From Mycolicibacterium iranicum (lineage in GTDB: Bacteria; Actinomycetota; Actinomycetes; Mycobacteriales; Mycobacteriaceae), in assembly GCF_001650495.1 (NCBI RefSeq), contig NZ_LWCS01000054.1, positions 62,001 to 126,000 of the forward strand: 64,000 nt of DNA, written 5' to 3'. The stretch's first letter is position 1. Every line of letters starts with the position of its first letter. Shown here one piece after another: positions 36,145 to 45,164 of this stretch. Both the position numbers and the translations under genes were made by a program. Below the pieces are notes generated by a model that made no database searches, had not been told where the DNA came from, and saw only the letters and a program-made list of their open reading frames with translations.

Positions 36145-38534
36145 GCGGACCGCCGGATGGCCGGCGCGACCGGCCTACCCTGCAGCAGCCCCCGAACGCT
36201 TCCCGCCTCGACGGCGTACCCGTAGACCGACAGAGCCCCGCGCACCGCCTTGACCGTGGCATCGACGTCCTCGTCGCTGTGTGCAGCCGACGTGACGAAC
36301 GACTGCCCCAGCACACCCCGGCGCATCAGCTCCTGCAGGAACAACGTGCGATACGCCTGGGACGGAGCACGATCGGCGTCGCACGTCACGAAGAACAGAC
36401 ACGACGGTCGCCCCATCACCCTGACGTACTCGGACAGCCCTGCCTCGGCGACGGCGTCGGTGACTCCATCGGCGAGCCGCCGCCCGGCGTGCTCCATCGC
36501 CGCGATCGGGTCCTGGGTGCGGTATGCGCTCACCACGGCCCGGAAAGCGGCCAGCGACGCCGTCTCCGGACCGTGGGTGGTGGACAGCAGGAACACGCGA
36601 TCCGATCCGGTGCGCAAACCGCCTAGCTCCATGTAGCGGCGCCGACCGGCGAGAGCCGATACCGGAAAGCCATTGCCCATCGCCTTGCCCCAGCACGACA
36701 GGTCGGGCGTCACCCCGTACAGGGTCTGAGCCCCGCCTGCGGCCCAACGGAATCCGGTGATCATCTCGTCGAACACCAGCAGCGTCCCCGTGCTGTCGCA
36801 CAGCGCGCGAACGCCTTCGAGGAAGCCCGCGTCGGGTTCCGCGGTGGCCGTCGCCGCCTCCATGACGACGCAGGCCACGTCCCCGTGGTTCAGCAGTGCG
36901 GCCAGCGACGCGAGGTCGTTGTAACGGAACCGGACGGTGGCATCTGCGTGGTCGGCCGGAATCCCCGCCGCCATCGCGGTCGTCCCGATGAACCAGTCGT
37001 CGGTGGAGAAGAACGGCTGGTCGCAGATCGCTACCTTCACCCGGCCCGTCGCCGCCCTGGACAATCGCACCGCCGCGGTGGTGGCGTCGGAACCGTTCTT
37101 GGCGAACTTCACCATCTCCGCGCCGGGTACGAGCTCCAGAAAGTCCTCGGCGGCAGCGACTTCCAGCGCGGTGGGCCTACTGAAGCCGAGCCCGTCGGCC
37201 ATCGCGCGGGCCGCTGCCTCGACCACGGGCGCATAGCCGTGCCCGAGTGTCACGGCCCGCAGGCCCATTCCGTATTCCACGTACTCGTTGCCGTCGGCAT
37301 CCCAGACGTGCGACCCCGATCCGTGGGTCAGCACCGCAGGCATGAACTCCGGGTATTGGTCGGGACCACGTGCGTAGGTGTGCGCACCGCCGGGGATCAT
37401 CTCGTGGAGGCGCCGCTGCAGGTGCCGCGAGCGCGCGAAACTCGGTACCGGCGAGACGAACCGATCGTCGGTGATCCAGCGGCCGTCCAGTTGCGGCCAC
37501 TGCGCCGACACCTCGGGCAGTAGGTCACCGAGCGTCAACAGCACGCGGTCCGGCTCGGCCCGAACAAGGTCCTGCGGAGCGATGATCGGCACGTCGGTGC
37601 CGGGCATCCGCCGTCCCTGCTTTGCCGGTGATGCGTCGGCGACCGCGGCGAGAAGCGTCCGGTCCAGGCCTGCACGGGCGAACAGTGCGACGGCCCGAGA
37701 CGCGGCGCCGTAGGCGTAGACACGGCGCCCGGCTCGGCGCTCTTCCTCGAGCCAACACCGTAGACCGACGACCTGTGAATCGGCGGCGTCCTGCACCACG
37801 CCGACGGTCGCGGGGTCGGCGAGGGCGGCCTCGGACTCCAGCAGGGCTGCGACGGTCGGGCCCGGCTCCCCCGCCCCGTGCACGGCCGCAATCAGAACGG
37901 TCCCCCCGTAGAGGTCGAAGGTCCACGCCTGCACGGCACGCATTCCGACGCGCTGCAGCTGTCCGACGACGACGGGGGTCGAGTAGTACGCGAAATGCCC
38001 ATGGCGCAACGAGTTCCACTGTCCGTGCGCGACGATCGCACCGAGTGTGTGGAACTGCAGCAGTAACACCCCGCCGGGCGCGGTGGCTTCCGCGCGTGCG
38101 TCGAAGGCCGCCTTCTGGTCGGCTTCGTGCATGATCCCGAAGCTGTCGAGGACGACGTCTGCCGCCTCACCGGTGGCCCGGAATCCGCGTTCGCCGAGCA
38201 GCGGCACCCAACTGCCCCCGTGGGGACTTCCGAACTCGCGGACCGTGTGCCCGGCCAACCAGCCCGCGTCGCCCACACGCCGAACTGCTTCTGCCGCCTG
38301 ATCTTTGAGGGCCTGCGGTTCGACACCGCGCGGCTCGGAGGCCGCGGTATCGTCGTCGGCCAGCTGAGCCAGCCCGCATTCGGCGCACAGATCCATCGCG
38401 AGCGGATGCGAGATCTCCGACGAATCGACCGGTAGGTCGGCCGGTGGGAAGTCGTCGGCCGCGGGCACGGCACCGAGATCGAGCACGCGGTGCAGTTCGT
38501 GGTGACCGCAACCGCGGCAACGCCGGACGTTCAT
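36120..38534 (-). CDS. Methyltransferase-like / class III aminotransferase fusion
   Basis: 804 residues, two enzymes in one chain. Residues 1-~375 resemble sugar C-methyltransferases of the NovU/TylCIII type: an N-terminal zinc-binding CxxC pair (CRGCG, CAECG), a degenerate SAM loop (EFGSPHGGSW) and a C-terminal Rossmann part (VYAYGAASRAVALFARAGL). Where the separate family member at 41.6 kb has YHEH, this has RHGH, so the catalytic Glu is absent. Residues ~385-790 are a GSA-type aminotransferase: IPGGAHTYARGPDQYPEFMP, LLVFDEMITGFRW and PLP-lysine region WGKAMGNGFPVSAL. It probably installs an amino group on a glycan precursor. Tail within the hairpin repeat. Confidence 0.85.
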   Translation of the reverse strand: MNVRRCRGCGHHELHRVLDLGAVPAADDFPPADLPVDSSEISHPLAMDLCAECGLAQLADDDTAASEPRGVEPQALKDQAAEAVRRVGDAGWLAGHTVREFGSPHGGSWVPLLGERGFRATGEAADVVLDSFGIMHEADQKAAFDARAEATAPGGVLLLQFHTLGAIVAHGQWNSLRHGHFAYYSTPVVVGQLQRVGMRAVQAWTFDLYGGTVLIAAVHGAGEPGPTVAALLESEAALADPATVGVVQDAADSQVVGLRCWLEEERRAGRRVYAYGAASRAVALFARAGLDRTLLAAVADASPAKQGRRMPGTDVPIIAPQDLVRAEPDRVLLTLGDLLPEVSAQWPQLDGRWITDDRFVSPVPSFARSRHLQRRLHEMIPGGAHTYARGPDQYPEFMPAVLTHGSGSHVWDADGNEYVEYGMGLRAVTLGHGYAPVVEAAARAMADGLGFSRPTALEVAAAEDFLELVPGAEMVKFAKNGSDATTAAVRLSRAATGRVKVAICDQPFFSTDDWFIGTTAMAAGIPADHADATVRFRYNDLASLAALLNHGDVACVVMEAATATAEPDAGFLEGVRALCDSTGTLLVFDEMITGFRWAAGGAQTLYGVTPDLSCWGKAMGNGFPVSALAGRRRYMELGGLRTGSDRVFLLSTTHGPETASLAAFRAVVSAYRTQDPIAAMEHAGRRLADGVTDAVAEAGLSEYVRVMGRPSCLFFVTCDADRAPSQAYRTLFLQELMRRGVLGQSFVTSAAHSDEDVDATVKAVRGALSVYGYAVEAGSVRGLLQGRPVAPAIRRSAAPRALRP

Positions 38535-38548
38535 GCCACCATGTCCTG

Positions 38549-39139
38549 GTGCGTATCGAAACGTCCCGGCTCGCCGGGGTGATCACCTTCGTGCCCCGAC
38601 CACATCACGACGACCGCGGCTTCTTCACGCGCACGTTCGACGCGGAGATCTTCGACGAGTGGGCCATGGGCGCCGGGCCCTGGGCGAGCGAAGCGACGGG
38701 CAAGACGCCAACTGCGGCCGGGTTCATGCAGGATTCGCAGTCCCGATCCACCCGCGGGGTCATCCGCGGCATGCACGGGCGCGGCGGTGCCGGCGAGGCG
38801 AAGCTGGTGCGGTGTGCGCACGGGGCCGTCCACGACGTCCTCGTCGACGCCCGGCCCCAGTCGCCGACGTTCGGCCGGCATGAGGCGTTCCTGCTCGACG
38901 ACATCAGCTTTCGGCATCTGTATGTCCCGCCGGGGATGCTGCACGGATTCCAGGCGCTCACCGACGTCGCCGACGTGTGCTACCGCATCGACCGCCCTCA
39001 CGACCCCGCCGAGGACATCGCTGTCGCCTACGACGATCCCGATCTCGGGATCGACTGGCCGCTGCCGCCCACACTGCTGTCGCCGCGCGACGCGGCAGCC
39101 GGAAGCTGGGCCGAACTCGTCACTCATCTGCCCGGCTAG
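38549..39139 (+). CDS. RmlC-like dTDP-sugar 3,5-epimerase family protein
   Basis: 196 residues, cupin fold of the RmlC family: VITFVPRPHHDDRGFFTRTFD, QDSQSRSTRGVIRGMHGRG (catalytic His region), KLVRCAHGAVHDVLVDAR and FRHLYVPPGMLHGFQALTD. It would epimerise a 4-keto-deoxysugar nucleotide; rhamnose synthesis is possible but the genuine rmlC normally lies elsewhere with rmlB, so this is likely a cluster-specific enzyme. GTG start, 14 bp from the divergent fusion gene. Its 3' end overlaps the SDR gene by 20 bp in convergent orientation. Confidence 0.85.
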   Translation: MRIETSRLAGVITFVPRPHHDDRGFFTRTFDAEIFDEWAMGAGPWASEATGKTPTAAGFMQDSQSRSTRGVIRGMHGRGGAGEAKLVRCAHGAVHDVLVDARPQSPTFGRHEAFLLDDISFRHLYVPPGMLHGFQALTDVADVCYRIDRPHDPAEDIAVAYDDPDLGIDWPLPPTLLSPRDAAAGSWAELVTHLPG

Positions 39140-40172
39140 CCGGAAATGCGGGAACCCGCCGCAACTCCTCGTCCAGGCCACCGGTGGCACGCAGATGCGC
39201 GAGGCGGGCCAGCCGGGTGAACCGCGCGTCGAAGTCGGCCGCGGTCAGGCCGTACCGCTGATACGCCGAGGACAACTCCCGCGCACCCTCGGCCACGGAC
39301 ACGCCCGCCTCGAAGCCGAGTTCCCTTCGCGCCCTGCCGAAATCAACGCGATACGAGCGCGGATCGGCTCCGGTCTCTCCGGTAATCGACACTTCGGAGC
39401 CGGGCACTGCCTCGGCCGCGTGCTGCGCGATCTGCGCGACGGTGACGTTGTTGGCCTCGCTGCCGATGTTGAAGGCGCGGCAGGTAATCGCCGATGCAGG
39501 CATCTCCAGGCACCGGACGAACGCGGCGGCGATGTCTCGGGCATGCACCAGGGGGCGCCACGGCGTGCCGTCGGAAAGTACCCGCACGACGCCGGTCAGC
39601 ACCGCCGAGCCGACCAGGTTGTTCAGCACGATGTCGGCGCGCAGTCGCGGCGAGAAGCCGAAGGCCGTTGCGTTGCGCAGGAAGACGGGGACGAAGTCCG
39701 CGTCAGCCATGGCGGCCAGATCGTCCTCGACCCGGACCTTGCTGACCGCGTACGGGGTGAGCGGGTGTAGCGGGGCGTCCTCGTCGACCAGCCCGTCACC
39801 GGCGGCTCCGTACACCGAGCACGTCGACGCGTACAGAAAGGTCCTGACCCCGGCATCTTTCGCCGCGCGCGCCAGCCGAACCGACGCATGATGGTTGATG
39901 TCGTGGGTGACCTCGGGTACCAGCGCACCGAGCGGATCGTTGGACAGTGCGGCAAGGTGGATGACGGCATCGATGCCGCGCAGGTGCTGCGGCTCGACAT
40001 CGCGCAGGTCGACCGCGATCCCGGCGGGATCGGCGGGCTGCGGACCCAGCACGCAGTCGTCGAAGTAACCGATGTCCAACCCCGAGACCCGGTAACCACC
40101 GGCCTGCAGCATCGGCACCATCACCGTGCCGAGGTAGCCAAGATGTCCGGTGACGAGGACATGTCGCGTCAC
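39120..40172 (-). CDS. NAD-dependent sugar epimerase/dehydratase (SDR)
   Basis: 350 residues, extended SDR: HVLVTGHLGYLGTVMVPMLQ, VDLRDV, VIHLAALSNDP, YASTCSVYGAAG and the catalytic YAVSK (PLTPYAVSKVRVE). It acts on a nucleotide sugar. In this cluster it is the only candidate for a 4,6-dehydratase or 4-ketoreductase, but the sequence does not settle which. GTG start at 40172 overlaps the deacetylase stop (GTGA). Last gene of the minus-strand run. Confidence 0.85.
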   Translation of the reverse strand: MTRHVLVTGHLGYLGTVMVPMLQAGGYRVSGLDIGYFDDCVLGPQPADPAGIAVDLRDVEPQHLRGIDAVIHLAALSNDPLGALVPEVTHDINHHASVRLARAAKDAGVRTFLYASTCSVYGAAGDGLVDEDAPLHPLTPYAVSKVRVEDDLAAMADADFVPVFLRNATAFGFSPRLRADIVLNNLVGSAVLTGVVRVLSDGTPWRPLVHARDIAAAFVRCLEMPASAITCRAFNIGSEANNVTVAQIAQHAAEAVPGSEVSITGETGADPRSYRVDFGRARRELGFEAGVSVAEGARELSSAYQRYGLTAADFDARFTRLARLAHLRATGGLDEELRRVPAFPASRADE

Positions 40173-40828
40173 GCCGCACCCCGCTGCGGGAACGTCAGCA
40201 CGGCCTTCTCCGCGATGAACGCTTCGGCGTGCGGGCTGCGGCATTGCACGCCGCGTAGCCGAGACAGGCCCAGGAAGGAGTGTTCGTCGAACCAGTCGCG
40301 GCCGGCCTGTGACGGATAATGCTTGTGCAGCAACCTGACCTTCTCCTCGGCAGTGGCCGTGTCGATCGGATGGAACACGTTGGGGGACGGTGTGTCCGAC
40401 TCCCACTTCAGGATCTCGTAGCCCAGCACCAGATGGTTGCGGAACTCGGTCGGTGTCAGCTCGGCCAACAGTCGATGATCCTGGTGCGCGTCGTTGCGCT
40501 GGGTACTGAAAACCACCTGTGGATCACAGGTGCGGCTGAACGCGTGAAGTCCGTCCTTGACCTCGTCCCAGTGCGCCGGCGTGCGCCCGTCGGGCACGTC
40601 CAGCATGGTCACCTGCACCTGTGCGCCAGGACAGAACGCCCCCAGCGCCGCTCGCTCCTCGGCTTCGCGCTCCGTGCCCGCGCCACACAGCACCAGTGCA
40701 TGCACCTCGACACCCGGGTTGGCCCGGCTCAGCGTGAGAAGCGTTGCCCCCATGCCGATTGCGATGTCATCGCAGTGCGCGCCCAGGACGGCGACCTCGT
40801 GAACGGATCCCACCGGAAAAGCGATCAC
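40169..40828 (-). CDS. PIG-L family sugar deacetylase
   Basis: 219 residues of the LmbE/PIG-L metal-dependent deacetylase family: VAVLGAHCDDIAIGMG supplies the His-Asp metal site (AHCDD in place of the usual PHPDD) and RNDAHQDHRLLAELT the second histidine pair. It removes an N-acetyl group from an amino-sugar, so the cluster's glycan probably includes a free or re-modified amino group. MshB, the mycothiol deacetylase, is the same family but about 300 residues long. Overlaps both neighbours by 4 bp. Confidence 0.87.
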   Translation of the reverse strand: MIAFPVGSVHEVAVLGAHCDDIAIGMGATLLTLSRANPGVEVHALVLCGAGTEREAEERAALGAFCPGAQVQVTMLDVPDGRTPAHWDEVKDGLHAFSRTCDPQVVFSTQRNDAHQDHRLLAELTPTEFRNHLVLGYEILKWESDTPSPNVFHPIDTATAEEKVRLLHKHYPSQAGRDWFDEHSFLGLSRLRGVQCRSPHAEAFIAEKAVLTFPQRGAA

Positions 40829-41625
40829 GGGACGGAGTCCTTTTCACGTTCCCACAGCGCCCACGGGCGATTGCCGTTGCGGTAGGCGGCTTCGAGTTCG
40901 GCGCGTTCCTTGAACGTGTCGGCGGGCTTCCAGAACCCGAGATGCTTGTACCCGTAGAGGTTGCCGTCCTCGGCGAGGCGGCCGCACACGTCCTCCACAA
41001 GGTCGCAGTTCTCAGTGACCAGGTCCAGCGCCTTGGACGACAGGACGAAGTAGCCGCCGTTCTCCCAGATCGGCAGACGCGACACCGGGGTGATGCCGGT
41101 GATCTTCGCCGCGCCGGCGCCGGGGTCGATGTCGACGCAGTGGAACGACGACTGCGGTGGGACGATCAGCATGGACGCCAAAGCACCGGCGGCCTTGACC
41201 TCGTCGATGATGTCGTTGAGGGGAGCGTCGGTGAGCACGTCGGCGTAGTTGGCGAGGAAGTACTCGTCGTTCTCGACGAATCTACGAACTCGCCGGAGCC
41301 GTTCTCCGATCGGCGATTCCGTGCCGGTGTCGACGAACGTGATGGACCAGTCGCTGATGTCGGTCTGCAACAGCTCGACCTTGCCGTTGCGAATGACGAA
41401 GTCGTTGGACGCCGACTCCTGGTAAGTCAGGAAGTAGTTCTTGATGTGCTCGGCGCCGTAACCGAGGCAGAGCACGAACTCGGTATGGCCGAAGTGCGCG
41501 TAGTAGCGCATCACATGCCAGATCAGCGGCCGGGGCCCCAGCATCTGCATAGGTTTGGGAATGGTGTCGTCGATGCCGTTGCGCATCCGCATTCCGTAGC
41601 CACCGCAGAACAACACGACCTTCAT
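40825..41625 (-). CDS. Glucose-1-phosphate cytidylyltransferase-like
   Basis: 266 residues of the sugar nucleotidyltransferase family, nearest in pattern to RfbF: MKVVLFCGGYGMRMR, IPKPMQMLGPRPLIWHVMRYYAHFGHTEFVLCLGYG. The signature GGxGxRx and the KPM lysine are present, so catalysis is likely; the nucleotide (CTP in the nearest family) and the sugar are inferred. It activates the sugar that the SDR, methyltransferase and aminotransferase would modify. ATG at 41625 overlaps the methyltransferase stop (ATGA), with GAAAGGA upstream. Confidence 0.82.
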   Translation of the reverse strand: MKVVLFCGGYGMRMRNGIDDTIPKPMQMLGPRPLIWHVMRYYAHFGHTEFVLCLGYGAEHIKNYFLTYQESASNDFVIRNGKVELLQTDISDWSITFVDTGTESPIGERLRRVRRFVENDEYFLANYADVLTDAPLNDIIDEVKAAGALASMLIVPPQSSFHCVDIDPGAGAAKITGITPVSRLPIWENGGYFVLSSKALDLVTENCDLVEDVCGRLAEDGNLYGYKHLGFWKPADTFKERAELEAAYRNGNRPWALWEREKDSVP

Positions 41626-42866
41626 GTACGGGTTCCTTTCGTCAGGTCCACCACCGTCAGCGTGGGAAGCGGGAACACCAGCCGCGCACCCCACACGGCG
41701 GTGTAGGCGAGCTGGTCGGTGATTTCGGCGCGCAGGTTCCACGGCAGCACCACAATCACGTCGGGCCGGTCCTTGTCGATCTGCGCCGGGTCGAGCACGG
41801 GGATTCGGGTCCCCGGGGTGAAACGTCCGTGCTTGTAGGGGTTCCGATCGACCGTGTATTCGATCAGGTCGGTCCGGATGCCGCAGTAGTTGAGCAGCGT
41901 GCTGCCCTTTCCCGGCGCCCCGTAGCCGACGACACGCTCACCGCGTTCCCGGCAATCGAGGAGGTAGCGCAGCAGTTCAGCCCTGATGCCTTCGGTACGG
42001 GGCCGCAATCCGAGGTAGCCGTCGACGTGATGCAGACCGGCCTCGGCCTCTGCTCGCAACGCCTCTGCGACCCGATCAGACGGAGTGCCCGCAGTGTCGG
42101 CGGGGCGCGCCCACAAGCGGATCGAGCCGCCGTGCGTCGGAAGCATCTCGACGTCGACCACGCTCAGCCCGCCTGACGCGAGCGCCCGAGTCGCCGACAG
42201 CACCGTGTAGTACTGGAAGTGCTCGTGGTAGACGGTGTCGAACTGGCCCAGCGCAACAAGATTCATCGCATGGTGGACCTCGATGCTGAGCCAGCCGTCG
42301 TCGGCGAGCAGCGTGCGCAGCGCGCGGGTGAAGCCCACCAGATCGGGGATGTGGGCGTAGACATTGTTGGCCACCACGAGGTCCGCCGGACCGTGCTCGG
42401 CGCGCACGTCGGCGGCCACCTTCTCGTCGAGGAACGCCGATAGCGTCGGCACCCCGCGTTCGCGAGCCGCCGCGCCCACGTTGATTGACGGTTCGATACC
42501 GAGGCAGCCGATGCCTGCCGCGACGACGTGCTGCAGGAGGTAGCCGTCGTTGCTGGCGACCTCGACGACGAACGAATCCTGTTGCAGCCCGGCACGATCG
42601 GTGGCGTCGGCGACGTATCGTCGCGCGTGCTCGACCCAGCTGCCCGAGTAGGACGAGTAGTAGGAGTAGTCGGTGAAGTTGTCCTCGGGCGTGATCAGCG
42701 CCGGTATCTGTAGAAGCAGGCAGTCCTGGCACAGCCGCAGGTGCAGCGGGTAGGTCTGCTCCGGCAGGTCGAGTTCACCCGCGGTCAGGAACTTCGCGCA
42801 CGGAGGCGTGGCGCCCAGATCCAGGATGCTGTGCAACTGACCGGATCCGCAGAGACGGCAGGTCAT
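41622..42866 (-). CDS. Sugar C-methyltransferase (NovU/TylCIII type)
   Basis: 414 residues. Zinc-binding N terminus (CRLCG ... CQDCLLLQ), SAM domain with VVEVASNDGYLLQHV, the catalytic YHEHFQYYTVLS motif with His-Glu-His, and a C-terminal GYGAPGKGSTLLNYCG Rossmann-like segment. These are the features of enzymes that add a C-methyl branch next to a 4-keto group on a deoxysugar nucleotide, giving branched-chain sugars. ATG at 42866 overlaps the flippase stop (ATGA). The intact motif contrasts with the degenerate one in the fusion gene at 36.1 kb. Confidence 0.88.
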   Translation of the reverse strand: MTCRLCGSGQLHSILDLGATPPCAKFLTAGELDLPEQTYPLHLRLCQDCLLLQIPALITPEDNFTDYSYYSSYSGSWVEHARRYVADATDRAGLQQDSFVVEVASNDGYLLQHVVAAGIGCLGIEPSINVGAAARERGVPTLSAFLDEKVAADVRAEHGPADLVVANNVYAHIPDLVGFTRALRTLLADDGWLSIEVHHAMNLVALGQFDTVYHEHFQYYTVLSATRALASGGLSVVDVEMLPTHGGSIRLWARPADTAGTPSDRVAEALRAEAEAGLHHVDGYLGLRPRTEGIRAELLRYLLDCRERGERVVGYGAPGKGSTLLNYCGIRTDLIEYTVDRNPYKHGRFTPGTRIPVLDPAQIDKDRPDVIVVLPWNLRAEITDQLAYTAVWGARLVFPLPTLTVVDLTKGTRT

Positions 42867-44182
42867 GTCGTGAACCCCTCCTGCAGTCGGTCGCGGGCGC
42901 CTGCCTCGTCGCCGACCGGCTCGACCCGAGGCACGGCGGCAGGGTCTCGTCCCACCCTGCGCAGCCATGCGATGGCGGGGCCGATCAGGATCAACGCCGA
43001 CAGCCCTTCGGCAGCCAGGTACGCCCAGCCGACGCCCGTCACCCCGAGCGCCCGGGTGCCGAACCATGACCCGACGAGGATCACCACGGTCACCAATGCC
43101 TGTACCGACAGATAGAGCGCAAGCTTGCGTTGGACGCGCGCGAATCCTTCGAAGGCGGCTGACACCGCGGACAACGGCAGGAATGCTGCCGCCAGCAGAA
43201 GCAGATCGCCACCCTCGGAGCGGTATTCGTCACCGGCGAGGCTGAGCATGAACGGGCCGACCAGGAGCAGTCCCGCCGACGCGAGGAACGCCACCGCGAC
43301 GAGCATGCCGACCATCCGCCACGACAGAGAGCGGACCTGGTCGGGGTGCGCGGCCACCTCGGCGACGTACGGACTCACGACGAGATGCATCATCAGGTAG
43401 AGCGCGCTGACCATCGCCCACGTGACGGCGAAGTGCGCATTGGCGACCGGTCCGATCTGGGTGACCACTATCAACGGAACTACCAGTGGACCGATCGACC
43501 ACAGCGACGCGATACCGAAGGACGACCCGAAGTAGGACCACACCTGGCGCCTCGGGGGCAGGTCTGCGTCCTGCTGCCAGCGGGGATGGGTGCGGCTGCG
43601 GCGGTGCAGGACCACATAGGTGCACAACGCCGCCACGCCCGCCGTCAGGGTCCAGCTGAGCACGATCGTGACTGCCTGTTCCCAGACCGCGAGCGCCGCC
43701 ACGGCGGCGAGCTTCGCCACGGCGTGCGCGAGGTTCTTCACCGCCGCCCAGCGCGCCACACCGAGACCGGCGGAGGCCTTGTCGAGTAGCGCGAAGACCG
43801 CCAGCGTCAGCACCATGAGCGGGAAAGTGGCCATGGCCCAGCCGGATTGGAACATCGGGTCCCGGGGTCCGACGGCCACCAGCACGGATCCGACGAGTAT
43901 CCCCGCGGCCGCAACGAGCAGGAAGCCCCGCCTCAGCAGGAGTGGAGCCCGGGTTCCGGCGACAGGCAGGAAGCGTTCGTAGAGCACGTCGATGCCGAGT
44001 GTGGACATCGTCGACAGCAGCACCGCGGACGTGATGAGCGCCGACGCGAGACCGACCTCCTGGGCCGGGAACAGCCGGGCGACGACGGCCCAGAAGGCCA
44101 GTCCCAGAACACCGGTCGAGGCTGTCGACGCGATCAGCGCGACGGTGTTGACCCGCATGTTGCGTTCGGCGCGCTCGTTCAT
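42863..44182 (-). CDS. Polysaccharide flippase (Wzx/MATE-like)
   Basis: 439 residues with about twelve membrane helices; the N terminus NTVALIASTASTGVLGLAFWAVVARLFPAQEVGLASALI is characteristic of Wzx/PST-type exporters (MOP superfamily). It would carry a lipid-linked oligosaccharide to the outer face of the membrane. The ATG at 44182 lies 4 bp after the glycosyltransferase stop; the longer frame begins inside that gene. Its presence marks the cluster as making an exported glycan rather than a soluble metabolite. Confidence 0.88.
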   Translation of the reverse strand: MNERAERNMRVNTVALIASTASTGVLGLAFWAVVARLFPAQEVGLASALITSAVLLSTMSTLGIDVLYERFLPVAGTRAPLLLRRGFLLVAAAGILVGSVLVAVGPRDPMFQSGWAMATFPLMVLTLAVFALLDKASAGLGVARWAAVKNLAHAVAKLAAVAALAVWEQAVTIVLSWTLTAGVAALCTYVVLHRRSRTHPRWQQDADLPPRRQVWSYFGSSFGIASLWSIGPLVVPLIVVTQIGPVANAHFAVTWAMVSALYLMMHLVVSPYVAEVAAHPDQVRSLSWRMVGMLVAVAFLASAGLLLVGPFMLSLAGDEYRSEGGDLLLLAAAFLPLSAVSAAFEGFARVQRKLALYLSVQALVTVVILVGSWFGTRALGVTGVGWAYLAAEGLSALILIGPAIAWLRRVGRDPAAVPRVEPVGDEAGARDRLQEGFTT

Positions 44183-44186
44183 GCTG

Positions 44187-45080
44187 TCACACCTTGGCCG
44201 CGCGGGACTGCATGCGGCGGCGGCCACTGCGCGCGGCGCTCAAGGCGTACAGCCCGGTACGCCGTAGCTGCATGTCGTAGGACCGCACGCGTCCGAACAC
44301 CCGGTCGCCGGCGGTGACGTTCCAGGCCGGATCGGCGGCGAGCCCGTCGGCGAAGCCGACCACCTGGGACAGCTGCGAGCGTGCCGAGGTGAGGGCTGTC
44401 GTGGAGTCGCTGGCGATCCGGAAGGCCGCCAGCGTCTTGGGCACACCGTAGAAGTCGCCGAGTTCCAATAGCCGCACCCAGAGGTCTAGTTCACTCAGAA
44501 ATGAGGTGACGGGCCGGAATCTGCCGCAACGGTCGAAGTCGGAGCGCCGGAACATGGCCGCGACCGGCGGTCCGATCGGATTGGTGCCGCTTCGGACGAT
44601 GCGGCGCACCACATGGTCCGCGGGATGCCTGCCCACGATCTTGCCGAGTCCGCGCGCAGGTCGCATCACCGCGCCGTGGTCGTCGATGAAGTCGGTGCGT
44701 GCCGATACGAGCTTCACGTCGGGCATGACATCGAGCGTCGAAGCCTGGACCTGGACGCAATCCGGTTTCAGGGTGTCGTCGGCGCACACGAGCTTGACGT
44801 AGTCGCCCCGGCTCTCGCGGATGGCGATGTTGAAGTTGTCGACCATCGACACTGTGGTCGCATTCCGCACCACGCGAACGCGCGGATCCGTCACCTCGCT
44901 GAGGATGGCGGCCGTGCCGTCGGTGCTGTTGTTGTCCACCACCACCACATCGAGGTTGGGATGGGTCTGGGCCAGGACGCTGTCGAGCGTGACCCGGAGG
45001 TGCCGTTCGGCCTGATAGGCCGGGATGCAGACAGACGCGAGGGTGGTCGAGGGGGCGCCCGGCGCCGTCAGGTCGGCCAC
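44187..45080 (-). CDS. Family 2 glycosyltransferase
   Basis: About 297 residues, GT-A fold: TLASVCIPAYQAERHLRVTLDSVLAQTHPNLDVVVVDNNSTDGTAAIL, the DxD-like LVCADDTLKPDCV and a C-terminal basic, helical end. Three starts are possible; GTG at 45080 has GGAG 5 nt upstream, while ATGs at 45107 and 45161 lack one. It probably begins or extends the glycan on a lipid carrier. First gene of the six-gene chain running to the SDR, so the operon promoter and the CRP-type site lie upstream of it. Confidence 0.85.
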   Translation of the reverse strand: MADLTAPGAPSTTLASVCIPAYQAERHLRVTLDSVLAQTHPNLDVVVVDNNSTDGTAAILSEVTDPRVRVVRNATTVSMVDNFNIAIRESRGDYVKLVCADDTLKPDCVQVQASTLDVMPDVKLVSARTDFIDDHGAVMRPARGLGKIVGRHPADHVVRRIVRSGTNPIGPPVAAMFRRSDFDRCGRFRPVTSFLSELDLWVRLLELGDFYGVPKTLAAFRIASDSTTALTSARSQLSQVVGFADGLAADPAWNVTAGDRVFGRVRSYDMQLRRTGLYALSAARSGRRRMQSRAAKV

Positions 45081-45164
45081 GCTCGCTCCGTTCTCTCGAC
45101 GTTGCATGCCGGTTCTCGACAGATCGCTTCGAAGTCCCCGCGCGTGCAAATTGCCATTCATTCG

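Noticed and set aside
37622-38134. Arg-rich frame opposite the fusion gene
   Set aside because: Strong Arg/Pro/Ala bias typical of antisense GC-rich DNA; no motif.
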